A DNA stretch of 64,000 nt, from contig NZ_RHQN01000006.1 in the NCBI RefSeq assembly GCF_003935425.1, forward strand, positions 361,278-425,277, read 5' to 3'. The position numbers and the translations under genes were made by a program. This document shows, piece by piece, positions 57,955-64,000 of the stretch (the first letter of the stretch is position 1; each line of letters begins with the position of its first letter). The notes below the pieces were generated by a model. The model saw only the letters and a list, made by a program, of their open reading frames with translations, had not been told where the DNA came from and did no database searches. The stretch is from Pseudomonas sp. v388. Its GTDB lineage: Bacteria; Pseudomonadota; Gammaproteobacteria; Pseudomonadales; Pseudomonadaceae.

Positions 57955-58455
57955 TTAGGCTGCGGCGGATTCTTTCTGATCGCGAACAGCCGCCAGAGTA
58001 CGAGCCAACTTGCTGGTAGCGCCTTGAATCACGCTCATCAGCTGGGAGATTGCTTCGTCACGGGTCGGCAGGCTTGCCAGTACGTCGATCTGATTGGCTG
58101 CGAGGAACTTGCCCTCGAACGCAGCTGCCTTGATCTCGAACTTGTCCTGACCTTTTGCGAACTCTTTGAACAGACGGGCAGCAGCGCCCGGGTGCTCGTT
58201 GGAGAATGCAATCAAGGTCGGGCCGGTGAACACGTCGTTGAGAACACTGAATTCAGTGTCAGCAACGGCGCGCTTGAGCAGGGTGTTACGTACTACACGT
58301 ACGTAAACGCCAGCTTCACGAGCCTCTTTACGGAGTCCGGTCATAGCGCCTACTGTCACACCACGGGCATCAGCCACGACAGCGGACAGACCAGCTTTGG
58401 CAGCCTCGTTGACTTCAGCGACGATGGCCTTCTTGTCTTCGAGTTTAATTGCCAC
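57955..58455 (-). CDS. rplJ: 50S ribosomal protein L10
   Basis: L10 anchors the L7/L12 stalk and in complex with it represses its own mRNA. The 166-residue product has [63 protein letters not shown]. It ends with an Ala-rich tail. A structured leader lies in the 196-bp gap before it. Confidence 0.98.
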   Translation of the reverse strand: MAIKLEDKKAIVAEVNEAAKAGLSAVVADARGVTVGAMTGLRKEAREAGVYVRVVRNTLLKRAVADTEFSVLNDVFTGPTLIAFSNEHPGAAARLFKEFAKGQDKFEIKAAAFEGKFLAANQIDVLASLPTRDEAISQLMSVIQGATSKLARTLAAVRDQKESAAA

Positions 58456-58469
58456 GGGTTTAACTCCTG

Positions 58470-58640
58470 CTTGTTACCGTTTCATCCGACCGAAGCCAGA
58501 TGTCGTTTTGGTGTCTGATTCGGTAAGGAACCGGGAGCACCATCTGCGTAGGCTTGTGGTTTAAGGCTTGCGCCGCCTACGGTCTTGGATAGCCCCCGCC
58601 AGGCAGGGACCCCAATCTTGGATGCGACACGGCAAGCCGT
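58470..58640 (-). ncRNA. probable L10 leader (autoregulatory mRNA structure)
   Basis: The 196-bp gap between rplA and rplJ can fold on the minus strand: GTAGGC pairs with GCCTAC across a loop (58548-58583 region), and GGTGCTCCC with a later CACC (58509-58547 region). Position and shape fit the L10 leader, to which the L10-L12 complex binds to lower translation. Boundaries are approximate. Confidence 0.55.
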
Positions 58641-58651
58641 GCCGATCTGTC

Positions 58652-59347
58652 TTACGCGTCCAGCGAACCCTGGTCGATGACCAGGCCTGGGCCCATGGTG
58701 GTGCTCAGGGTAACGCGCTTGACGTAAATACCTTTCGAGGAAGCAGGCTTGATACGCTTGAGGTCAGCGATCAGCGCTTCAACGTTTTCCTTCAGCTTGA
58801 CTGCGTCGAAACCGACCTTGCCAACTGAAGTGTGGATGATGCCGTTTTTGTCGGTGCGATAACGAACCTGACCAGCCTTCGCGTTCTTCACGGCGTTAGC
58901 AACGTCCGGAGTAACGGTACCAACTTTCGGGTTAGGCATCAGACCGCGAGGACCGAGAACCTGACCCAACTGACCAACAACACGCATCGCGTCCGGGGAA
59001 GCGATAACGACGTCGTAGTTCAGATCGCCAGCTTTCATTTCTGCAGCCAGATCATCCATACCAACGCGATCAGCGCCGGCAGCCAGAGCGGCTTCAGCAG
59101 CAGGACCCTGGGTGAAGACCGCAACGCGTACGGTTTTGCCAGTGCCGTGCGGCAGGACGGTAGCGCTACGCACGACCTGGTCGGATTTACGAGGGTCAAC
59201 GCCCAGGTTAACAGCGACGTCTACGGACTCGCTGAACTTGACGGTCGACAGCTCGGCCAGCAGAGCGGCGGCATCAACAAAGTTGTAGACCTTGCCAGCT
59301 TCAACCTTGCCAGCGATTGCCTTTTGACGCTTGGTCAACTTAGCCAT
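58652..59347 (-). CDS. rplA: 50S ribosomal protein L1
   Basis: L1 moves the deacylated tRNA out and in E. coli represses the rplKA mRNA. The 231-residue product has [70 protein letters not shown] and [40 protein letters not shown]. Its ATG shares one base with the rplK stop. Confidence 0.98.
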   Translation of the reverse strand: MAKLTKRQKAIAGKVEAGKVYNFVDAAALLAELSTVKFSESVDVAVNLGVDPRKSDQVVRSATVLPHGTGKTVRVAVFTQGPAAEAALAAGADRVGMDDLAAEMKAGDLNYDVVIASPDAMRVVGQLGQVLGPRGLMPNPKVGTVTPDVANAVKNAKAGQVRYRTDKNGIIHTSVGKVGFDAVKLKENVEALIADLKRIKPASSKGIYVKRVTLSTTMGPGLVIDQGSLDA

Positions 59348-59778
59348 TACACACCCTCCACGTTAAGGCCCATGCTACGAGCGGAACCGGCGATGGTACG
59401 CACGGCCGCGTCCATGTCAGCAGCAGTCAGATCCGCATTTTTTGCTTTAGCGATATCTTCCAGCTGAGCACGGGTAACGGTGCCAACTTTAACGGTGTTC
59501 GGGCGAGCCGAGCCGCTGGTCAAACCTGCTGCTTTTTTCAGCAGAACCGACGCAGGGGTACTTTTGGTTTCAAAAGTGAAGCTACGGTCGCTGTATACAG
59601 TGATGATCACTGGAGTCGGCAGACCTGGCTCAAGACCCTGAGTACGGGCGTTGAATGCCTTGCAGAATTCCATGATGTTCACGCCGTGCTGACCCAGGGC
59701 CGGACCGACGGGCGGGCTTGGGTTAGCCTGAGCGGCTTTAACTTGCAGCTTGATGTATGCAGTTATCTTCTTGGCCAT
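59347..59778 (-). CDS. rplK: 50S ribosomal protein L11
   Basis: L11 binds the GTPase centre of 23S rRNA. From ATG 59776-59778 the product has 143 residues: [44 protein letters not shown], then [12 protein letters not shown]-type [25 protein letters not shown]. The upstream 4 codons are not needed. It lies 117 bp after nusG, past a terminator, so it may have its own promoter. Confidence 0.98.
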   Translation of the reverse strand: MAKKITAYIKLQVKAAQANPSPPVGPALGQHGVNIMEFCKAFNARTQGLEPGLPTPVIITVYSDRSFTFETKSTPASVLLKKAAGLTSGSARPNTVKVGTVTRAQLEDIAKAKNADLTAADMDAAVRTIAGSARSMGLNVEGV

Positions 59779-59847
59779 GAGGCACTCCAATTACGGGTAC
59801 AAGCGCCAACAAAGGCTCCCCGACTATTACACGTATATCCCAGTGAC

Positions 59848-59878
59848 GAAAAAACCCCACAGCCTTAGGCTGCGGGGT
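59848..59878 (-). terminator. terminator between nusG and rplK
   Basis: ACCCCACAGCC (59854-59864) pairs with GGCTGCGGGGT (59868-59878) with one mismatch over TTA. On the minus strand TTTTTTCG follows. It lies 17 bases after the nusG stop, so rplK is probably read from another promoter or by partial read-through. Confidence 0.85.
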
Positions 59879-59895
59879 GTGGGATTCCAGCTCAG

Positions 59896-60429
59896 TTATG
59901 CCTTTTCGACCTGACTGAACTCAAGCTCTACCGGAGTAGAACGTCCGAAAATGAGCACCGCCACTTGGATTCGGCTCTTTTCGTAGTTAACTTCTTCGAC
60001 TGTGCCGTTGAAATCAGCAAACGGACCGTCAGTAACCCGCACAACCTCACCTGGCTCGAACAGAGTCTTGGGCTTAGGCTTGTCGCTACCATCAGCAACA
60101 CGACGCAGGATAGCTTCCGCTTCCTTGTCGGTGATTGGGGCCGGCTTGTCGGCAGTACCGCCGATGAAGCCCATGACACGAGGAGTATCCTTGACCAAGT
60201 GCCAAGTACCCTCGTTCATATCCATCTGAACCAGCACGTAACCAGGGAAGAACTTGCGTTCGCTTTTGCGCTTCTGGCCATTACGCATTTCAACCACTTC
60301 TTCAGTGGGAACCAGAATCTCGCCAAAGCCATCTTCCATGCCTGCGAGCTTCACACGCTCGATCAACGAGCGCATGACATGCTTCTCGTAACCCGAGTAA
60401 GCATGCACTACGTACCAACGCTTAGCCAC
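59896..60429 (-). CDS. nusG: transcription elongation/antitermination factor NusG
   Basis: NusG couples RNA polymerase to the ribosome or to Rho. The 177-residue product has the NGN domain ([64 protein letters not shown]) and a C-terminal KOW domain ([50 protein letters not shown]). It lies 9 bp after secE. Confidence 0.98.
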   Translation of the reverse strand: MAKRWYVVHAYSGYEKHVMRSLIERVKLAGMEDGFGEILVPTEEVVEMRNGQKRKSERKFFPGYVLVQMDMNEGTWHLVKDTPRVMGFIGGTADKPAPITDKEAEAILRRVADGSDKPKPKTLFEPGEVVRVTDGPFADFNGTVEEVNYEKSRIQVAVLIFGRSTPVELEFSQVEKA

Positions 60430-60438
60430 GGGACACCC

Positions 60439-60807
60439 TTAGCCAACTATCAAGGAAACAAGCCAGCCGAGCAGGGAATCTAGACCCCACAACAGCAACG
60501 CCATCACCAGCACAACCGCTACAACAATCAGAGTGGTCTGCGTGGTTTCTTGGCGAGTAGGCCAAACGACTTTACGAATCTCTGCACGCGCTTCCTTCGC
60601 CAAAACGGAGAAAGCCTTCCCCTTGCCAGTCTGAAGTGCAACGAAGGCAGCTACAGCAGCAAGCGCGAGAAGGGCGAGAACACGATACAGGATCGGCTGC
60701 GCAGAGTAATACTGATTACCGACAACACCCACGACCACCAAAACGACTACCAGGAGCCATTTGAGCAAGTCAAAGCGAGAGTCTGATGCTTCAGCTTTGG
60801 GATTCAT
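60439..60807 (-). CDS. secE: preprotein translocase subunit SecE
   Basis: SecE clamps SecY and stabilises the channel. The 122-residue product has the gammaproteobacterial form with three hydrophobic helices (LLKWLLVVVLVVVGVVGNQYY, ILYRVLALLALAAVAAFVAL, LIVVAVVLVMALLLWGLDSLLGWLV) and the amphipathic FSVLAKEARAEIRKVVWPTRQETTQT that contacts SecY. It lies 46 bp after tRNA-Trp. Confidence 0.97.
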   Translation of the reverse strand: MNPKAEASDSRFDLLKWLLVVVLVVVGVVGNQYYSAQPILYRVLALLALAAVAAFVALQTGKGKAFSVLAKEARAEIRKVVWPTRQETTQTTLIVVAVVLVMALLLWGLDSLLGWLVSLIVG

Positions 60808-60853
60808 CTACGGAGATCCTGTGAAAAGAAAGCCAGATTACATCTAGGGAATC

Positions 60854-60929
60854 TGGCAGGTCAGGAGGGAATCGAACCCCCAACCTACGGTTTTGGAGAC
60901 CGTCGCTCTGCCAATTGAGCTACTGACCT
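60854..60929 (-). tRNA. tRNA-Trp (CCA)
   Basis: 76 bases with acceptor arm AGGTCAG/CTGACCT, anticodon loop CTCCAAA (anticodon CCA), T loop GTTCGATTC and an encoded 3' CCA. It precedes secE and probably shares its transcript. A strong promoter (60950-60978) lies just upstream. Confidence 0.97.
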
Positions 60930-60949
60930 AAAACAAAATCAGGCCGACC

Positions 60950-60978
60950 ATTATGCGGACCTGACAGGAGTTTTTCAA
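60950..60978 (-). promoter_or_regulatory. promoter of the tRNA-Trp-secE-nusG unit
   Basis: On the minus strand TTGAAA (60973-60978) and CATAAT (60950-60955) stand 17 bases apart, about 21 bases before the first tRNA-Trp base. The 165-bp space between tRNA-Thr and this promoter is where tuf lies in related genomes. Confidence 0.75.
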
Positions 60979-61056
60979 CACCTCTTTCGGAGACCACCCA
61001 AACCGCAGCAATTTCCGGAGGGCTTCAAGCGTCACACACAAGCAGTGCGACCGCTT

Positions 61057-61090
61057 AAAACAAAGGCAGATATTTGCATATCTGCCTTTG
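61057..61090 (-). terminator. terminator after the Tyr-Gly-Thr tRNA genes
   Basis: CAAAGGCAGATA (61061-61072) pairs perfectly with TATCTGCCTTTG (61079-61090) over six bases; on the minus strand TTTTAAGC follows. It begins 5 bases after the tRNA-Thr end and so cuts the tRNA transcript off from tRNA-Trp. Confidence 0.85.
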
Positions 61091-61094
61091 ACAA

Positions 61095-61170
61095 TGGAGC
61101 TCTTGAGCGGATTTGAACCGCTGACCTCACCCTTACCAAGGGTGTGCTCTACCAACTGAGCTACAAGAGC
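61095..61170 (-). tRNA. tRNA-Thr (GGT)
   Basis: 76 bases with acceptor GCTCTTG/CAAGAGC, anticodon stem CACCC/GGGTG with loop TTGGTAA (anticodon GGT), T loop GTTCAAATC and encoded CCA. Third tRNA of the Tyr-Gly-Thr transcript, 26 bases after tRNA-Gly. Confidence 0.97.
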
Positions 61171-61196
61171 GAAACACTGTGCATGAACTGCAAACT

Positions 61197-61270
<74 letters not shown>

Positions 61271-61294
61271 ACGATTTACAGTTCGCGCTAAATC

Positions 61295-61379
<85 letters not shown>

Positions 61380-61392
61380 TAAGCGAGGCAGC

Positions 61393-61421
61393 ATTCTCAA
61401 CTCATGCTGCCCTTCTGTCAA
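61393..61421 (-). promoter_or_regulatory. promoter of the Tyr-Gly-Thr tRNA genes
   Basis: On the minus strand TTGACA (61416-61421, perfect) and GAGAAT (61393-61398) stand 17 bases apart just before tRNA-Tyr. A G/C-rich stretch (GCTGCC) follows the -10, as in stringently controlled promoters. Confidence 0.75.
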
Positions 61422-61520
61422 CCATTTTCTCATTAAAAACCTGAGGTTACATGCGTTGACTCTTTTAGCCCCGCCGTTCGATTTACACCGCACTGCGAAG
61501 CGGGCGCCATTCTATGCAAA

Positions 61521-61949
61521 CTATTCGGCAGATGCAATGCCTTCACATGACATTATTTTGCTTTTTAGTTGAGGGAAGTCTTGAGCCAACTGACCGACCA
61601 TTCCGTCCTCTACCAGGCGACGACTTTCGGGCATCACTTTCAACCAGTAGCCCTGCCTGGAGGCCGTCGGCGGCTCCTGGAACTGCGTATGCACGTCCAG
61701 ACTGTTGAGGCGTTGCTCGATGGCACGCGCATCACTCTCCTGAGGGATGCCACCCAGATAAAGACACTCACTGGCGGCCTGCTGACCAGGCCGCGCCGAT
61801 CCGGATTCACTCAACAGCTTTATGTCCTGCCCCGGAGAGCGCTGCAGGGCCAGCGGCACTATTTCCTTGGCACGCAGCGGCGCTTCCTGCTGGTGCCAGA
61901 TGTAATAGAACGCATTGAGCATCAACAACAGTAAAAACAGCCAACGCAT
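61521..61949 (-). CDS. SPOR-domain-like membrane-anchored protein
   Basis: From ATG 61947-61949 the 142-residue product has one N-terminal helix (MRWLFLLLLMLNAFYYIWH), a Pro/Arg/Ser linker, and a C-terminal domain with CLYLGGIPQESDARAIEQRLNSLDVHTQF and GYWLKVMPESRRLVEDGMVGQLAQDFPQLK, which looks like a divergent SPOR fold that binds denuded peptidoglycan glycans at division sites. It begins 7 bp after the coaX stop, so it is cotranscribed with it. Confidence 0.7.
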   Translation of the reverse strand: MRWLFLLLLMLNAFYYIWHQQEAPLRAKEIVPLALQRSPGQDIKLLSESGSARPGQQAASECLYLGGIPQESDARAIEQRLNSLDVHTQFQEPPTASRQGYWLKVMPESRRLVEDGMVGQLAQDFPQLKSKIMSCEGIASAE

Positions 61950-61956
61950 ATAAACC

Positions 61957-62706
61957 TCAGCCCAGCGGGCAAGCAAGGGCCAGGCCCACGAAAACGAGGT
62001 CAGGCACGACACGCACATTCGGCAGCACATCGGCCACCAGTCCGGCATCGCCACCCGTTACAAAAATACAGAAATCTTGCCCCCAGTATTCACGAGCCAA
62101 CTGGATTTGGGTCATGGCAAAACCTCGCAGCATGAGAGAACACCCGCGCTCTACCGCTTCAGAGGTTGCCCGACCTGGAGCGAAATTGGCCAGCGCACGT
62201 TCGGCGGCTGCGTCGTCATACCGAATGCGGCGCGTGTGCGTTCGCAGCTCGCTGCGCATAAGCGGCATTCCGGGACATATGAAGCCCCCCAAGTGCTTCC
62301 CATCGACTGCGACGAAATCAGATGTCACGGCGGTACCCAGGTCGAGTACCACGCACGCACGCTGGGCAAGATGATAAGCCCCAACAAAGGCCAGCCAGCG
62401 GTCAAGCCCAAGACGACGGTAGTCTTCATATCCGTTTGTAACCCCAGCAAGCTCCAGGGCAGGCTCCGCACATACGGGCTCCACTGAAAATGCCTGAGCC
62501 AGCATGGCCATCAGACCGCCAGTCTCTTCCCCGCTTCTGACGCTGACCAATCTGCATGCGCGCAGTGCCAGGCCAGGAACCTGCAGCAGGCATTCGAGCA
62601 GCGCGCTATCGGAATCGACTACACCGCCGGCAATAATCGCTACACCGCCCTTCCCGGTCACCCTCCACTTGATAAAACTGTTGCCACAATCGAGTTCAAG
62701 AATCAT
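61957..62706 (-). CDS. coaX: type III pantothenate kinase
   Basis: CoaX phosphorylates pantothenate, the first step to coenzyme A, and unlike CoaA is not inhibited by CoA. The 249-residue product has [14 protein letters not shown] near the start (phosphate-1 motif), [13 protein letters not shown], the phosphate-2-like [14 protein letters not shown] near 126, [11 protein letters not shown] and [10 protein letters not shown]. It starts inside the birA end (11-bp overlap), so the two are coupled. I prefer ATG 62706 to one codon upstream. Confidence 0.95.
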   Translation of the reverse strand: MILELDCGNSFIKWRVTGKGGVAIIAGGVVDSDSALLECLLQVPGLALRACRLVSVRSGEETGGLMAMLAQAFSVEPVCAEPALELAGVTNGYEDYRRLGLDRWLAFVGAYHLAQRACVVLDLGTAVTSDFVAVDGKHLGGFICPGMPLMRSELRTHTRRIRYDDAAAERALANFAPGRATSEAVERGCSLMLRGFAMTQIQLAREYWGQDFCIFVTGGDAGLVADVLPNVRVVPDLVFVGLALACPLG

Positions 62707-63655
62707 CACGCAACCTCAGACTAAGCTCGCCGCCGCTAAAGCTTCGCTCCACACCAGCCACGTCCAGCCGCAGTGCCCCGAGCGCATCAATTCCCAAAAC
62801 TACCCCCTCGACCCTGCTGACTCCCGACAGAAGCGTGACAGAATGCCCCTGCCACAGATGCGCTCGCTCCCAGGCAGCCTGAAAGGCAGTGAACCCCTGC
62901 TCTTTATGCAGGGAAAGAGACGCATCCAGCGCCCGACTTACCCGTGCCGCCAGCTCATTGCGATCGGTGAGAGCACCACGCTCCAAACGCATGGATGTCC
63001 AGGACTGATCAACCTCTGTCGTGACTTGCATGTTCACATTGATCCCGACACCAATTACCACGTGACATACATCTGCCGGATCACCGATCAACTCCAGAAG
63101 TATCCCAGCGATTTTCCGATCGCCTACCAGGACGTCGTTGGGCCATTTCAGACCGGCCTCCTTGACGCCCATTTCGTGCAGCACATCCATGACGGCGAGG
63201 CCGACCAGCAAGCTGAGGCCTTCAATCTGGCGCATCCCGCCGTCGATCCGCAGCACCAGGCTGTAGTAAAGGTTTTCAGCAAAGGGACTGGCCCATTTCC
63301 GGCCTCGCCTGCCCCGGCCCGCAGTCTGGCGCTCAGCCATGACCAGCGCAGGCATGGTAGCCCCCGACCCTACAAGCCGTACTGCCTCAGCATTGGTCGA
63401 ATCTACAGTGTCCAGTACATGCACCGACCAGCCGGGCGGGCAGCCGAATCGCCTGATTGCCTCCACACCCAGCAGGGAAAGAGGGCGGGCCAGTTTATAG
63501 CCACGGCCACGTACCTTGTGAGTTTCAACCCCCAACTCGGCCTCCAGTTGCTGAAACTGCTTCCATACCGCGGCGCGACTAATACCCAAGGCATTGCCTA
63601 GGGCCTGGCCGGAATGAAACTCACCGTCAGCAAGAAGTTTTAACAACGTCAGCAT
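62696..63655 (-). CDS. birA: biotin operon repressor and biotin-[acetyl-CoA-carboxylase] ligase
   Basis: BirA attaches biotin to the carboxylase carrier protein and, as biotinyl-AMP-loaded dimer, represses biotin genes. From ATG 63653-63655 the product has 319 residues: an N-terminal helix-turn-helix ([32 protein letters not shown]), the ligase domain with [47 protein letters not shown] and VIGVGINVN, and a C-terminal SH3-like part. It opens the birA-coaX-SPOR operon. Confidence 0.96.
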   Translation of the reverse strand: MLTLLKLLADGEFHSGQALGNALGISRAAVWKQFQQLEAELGVETHKVRGRGYKLARPLSLLGVEAIRRFGCPPGWSVHVLDTVDSTNAEAVRLVGSGATMPALVMAERQTAGRGRRGRKWASPFAENLYYSLVLRIDGGMRQIEGLSLLVGLAVMDVLHEMGVKEAGLKWPNDVLVGDRKIAGILLELIGDPADVCHVVIGVGINVNMQVTTEVDQSWTSMRLERGALTDRNELAARVSRALDASLSLHKEQGFTAFQAAWERAHLWQGHSVTLLSGVSRVEGVVLGIDALGALRLDVAGVERSFSGGELSLRLRDDS

Positions 63656-63769
63656 GAATATATCGCCTGGCAATGAGGCACGCATGATAGCCACGCGAAC
63701 CCAAGATTCATAGGCGTGCCGAGCGCTCCCTACCAACGCTCACGACCTCAGCCTGTGGACGATCTGGTA

Positions 63770-63865
63770 GAACGCGCTTGCCCGCGACGCCTCGGTTCCA
63801 GGCGGCTGTGGGTTCAGCGGCTGTGTCGGCCTCTTCGCAGCTGAAGCCGCTCCTACAGGGATTGC
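63770..63865. repeat. REP-like repeat between birA and 5S rRNA
   Basis: The 276-bp gap holds GCTTGCCCGCGACGCC near 63777-63792, sharing its core with the REP-like element after uvrA, and CTTCGCAGCTGAAGCCGC near 63833-63850 followed by TCCTACAGGG, both common in Pseudomonas REP elements. No gene is visible. Confidence 0.5.
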
Positions 63866-63889
63866 CTGTTTCCGGGTCCGGAAAAGACA

Positions 63890-63921
63890 AAACCCCTGAC
63901 TGCATGCGCAATCAGGGGTTT
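63890..63921 (-). terminator. terminator of the rRNA operon
   Basis: AAACCCCTGA (63890-63899) pairs with TCAGGGGTTT (63912-63921). On the minus strand TTTTGTCTTTTCC follows. It lies about 10 bases after the 5S 3' end. Confidence 0.85.
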
Positions 63922-63931
63922 CGGAATGAAT

Positions 63932-64000
63932 CTTGACGATGACCTACTCTCACATGGGGAAACCCCACACTACCATCGGCGATACATCGTTTCACTGCTG
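63932..64000 (-). rRNA. rrf: 5S ribosomal RNA, 3' part (partial)
   Basis: On the minus strand the last 69 bases read CAGCAGTGAAACGATG..., then GATGGTAGTGTGGGG and GAGAGTAGGTCATCGTCAAG, the highly conserved 3' two-thirds of gammaproteobacterial 5S rRNA. The rest, and presumably 23S and 16S, lie right of the window. In P. aeruginosa too an rRNA operon follows birA. Confidence 0.93.

Noticed and set aside
57950-57966. Shared 16-mer CAGCCTTAGGCTGCGG at the rplJ end and in the nusG terminator (59860-59875)
   Set aside because: In rplJ it encodes the Ala tail and stop; in the terminator it is a stem loop. Probably coincidence of GC-rich short sequence.

Overview
The window is chromosomal DNA from a Pseudomonas. 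Species is not resolved; the repeats and gene content fit the fluorescens/syringae side of the genus better than P. aeruginosa. The gene order follows P. aeruginosa blocks: dxs-ribA-thiL-nusB-ribH-ribBA-ribE-ribD-nrdR, a zinc-stress cassette, an OprG/OmpW porin, two sugar-nucleotide SDR genes, then ssb-MFS/uvrA-ftnA-katA-rplQ and the complete ribosomal protein/RNA polymerase supercluster up to birA and a 5S rRNA gene. It looks like ordinary vertically inherited core genome. I see no prophage, transposon, integron or CRISPR array. No stretch longer than about 300 bases lacks a gene.

Layout. (1) 1-7000: the end of dxs on the plus strand meets a minus-strand operon running from nrdR through ribD, ribE, ribBA, ribH, nusB and thiL to ribA. 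These genes cover riboflavin synthesis, the last kinase of thiamine diphosphate synthesis, an antitermination factor and the ribonucleotide reductase repressor. (2) 7086-9252, plus strand: a YbaY-like lipoprotein, a small methyltransferase and a CnoX/YbbN chaperedoxin. (3) 9259-10095, minus strand: a small unknown protein and a SnoaL-like protein. (4) 10322-13532, plus strand: a Zur-box-led cassette of a histidine-rich ZrgA/DUF2796 protein, an ABC ATPase, an FtsX-type permease and a DUF3299 protein. (5) 13556-19792: ompW behind a probable Anr box, then minus-strand genes for a two-helix membrane protein, an NAD-dependent epimerase, an RmlD-like protein, a large MscS-type channel and a DoxX protein. 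(6) 20008-23103, plus strand: an alpha/beta hydrolase, a three-domain response regulator, a single-domain receiver and an AraC-type regulator. (7) 23220-30409: ssb and a YajR-type transporter opposite uvrA, then ftnA and katA. (8) 30579-61379, minus strand: the translation/transcription supercluster in conserved order (alpha, spc, S10, str, rpoBC, rplKAJL and secE-nusG transcription units) with four tRNA genes at its head. (9) 61521-64000, minus strand: a SPOR-like protein, coaX, birA and the 3' end of a 5S rRNA gene, so an rRNA operon lies to the right.

Regulatory signals can be read at several places: sigma-70 type promoters with 17-bp spacers before tRNA-Tyr, tRNA-Trp/secE, rpsL, rpsJ and rpsM; strong hairpin terminators between units; an attenuator-like hairpin between rplL and rpoB; and an L10-type leader before rplJ. 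The points most worth a second look are the Zur-controlled ABC cassette, the wHTH-receiver-LuxR regulator with its receiver-only neighbour, a 214-bp double-hairpin gap inside the spc operon, and the missing second tuf gene between tRNA-Thr and tRNA-Trp.
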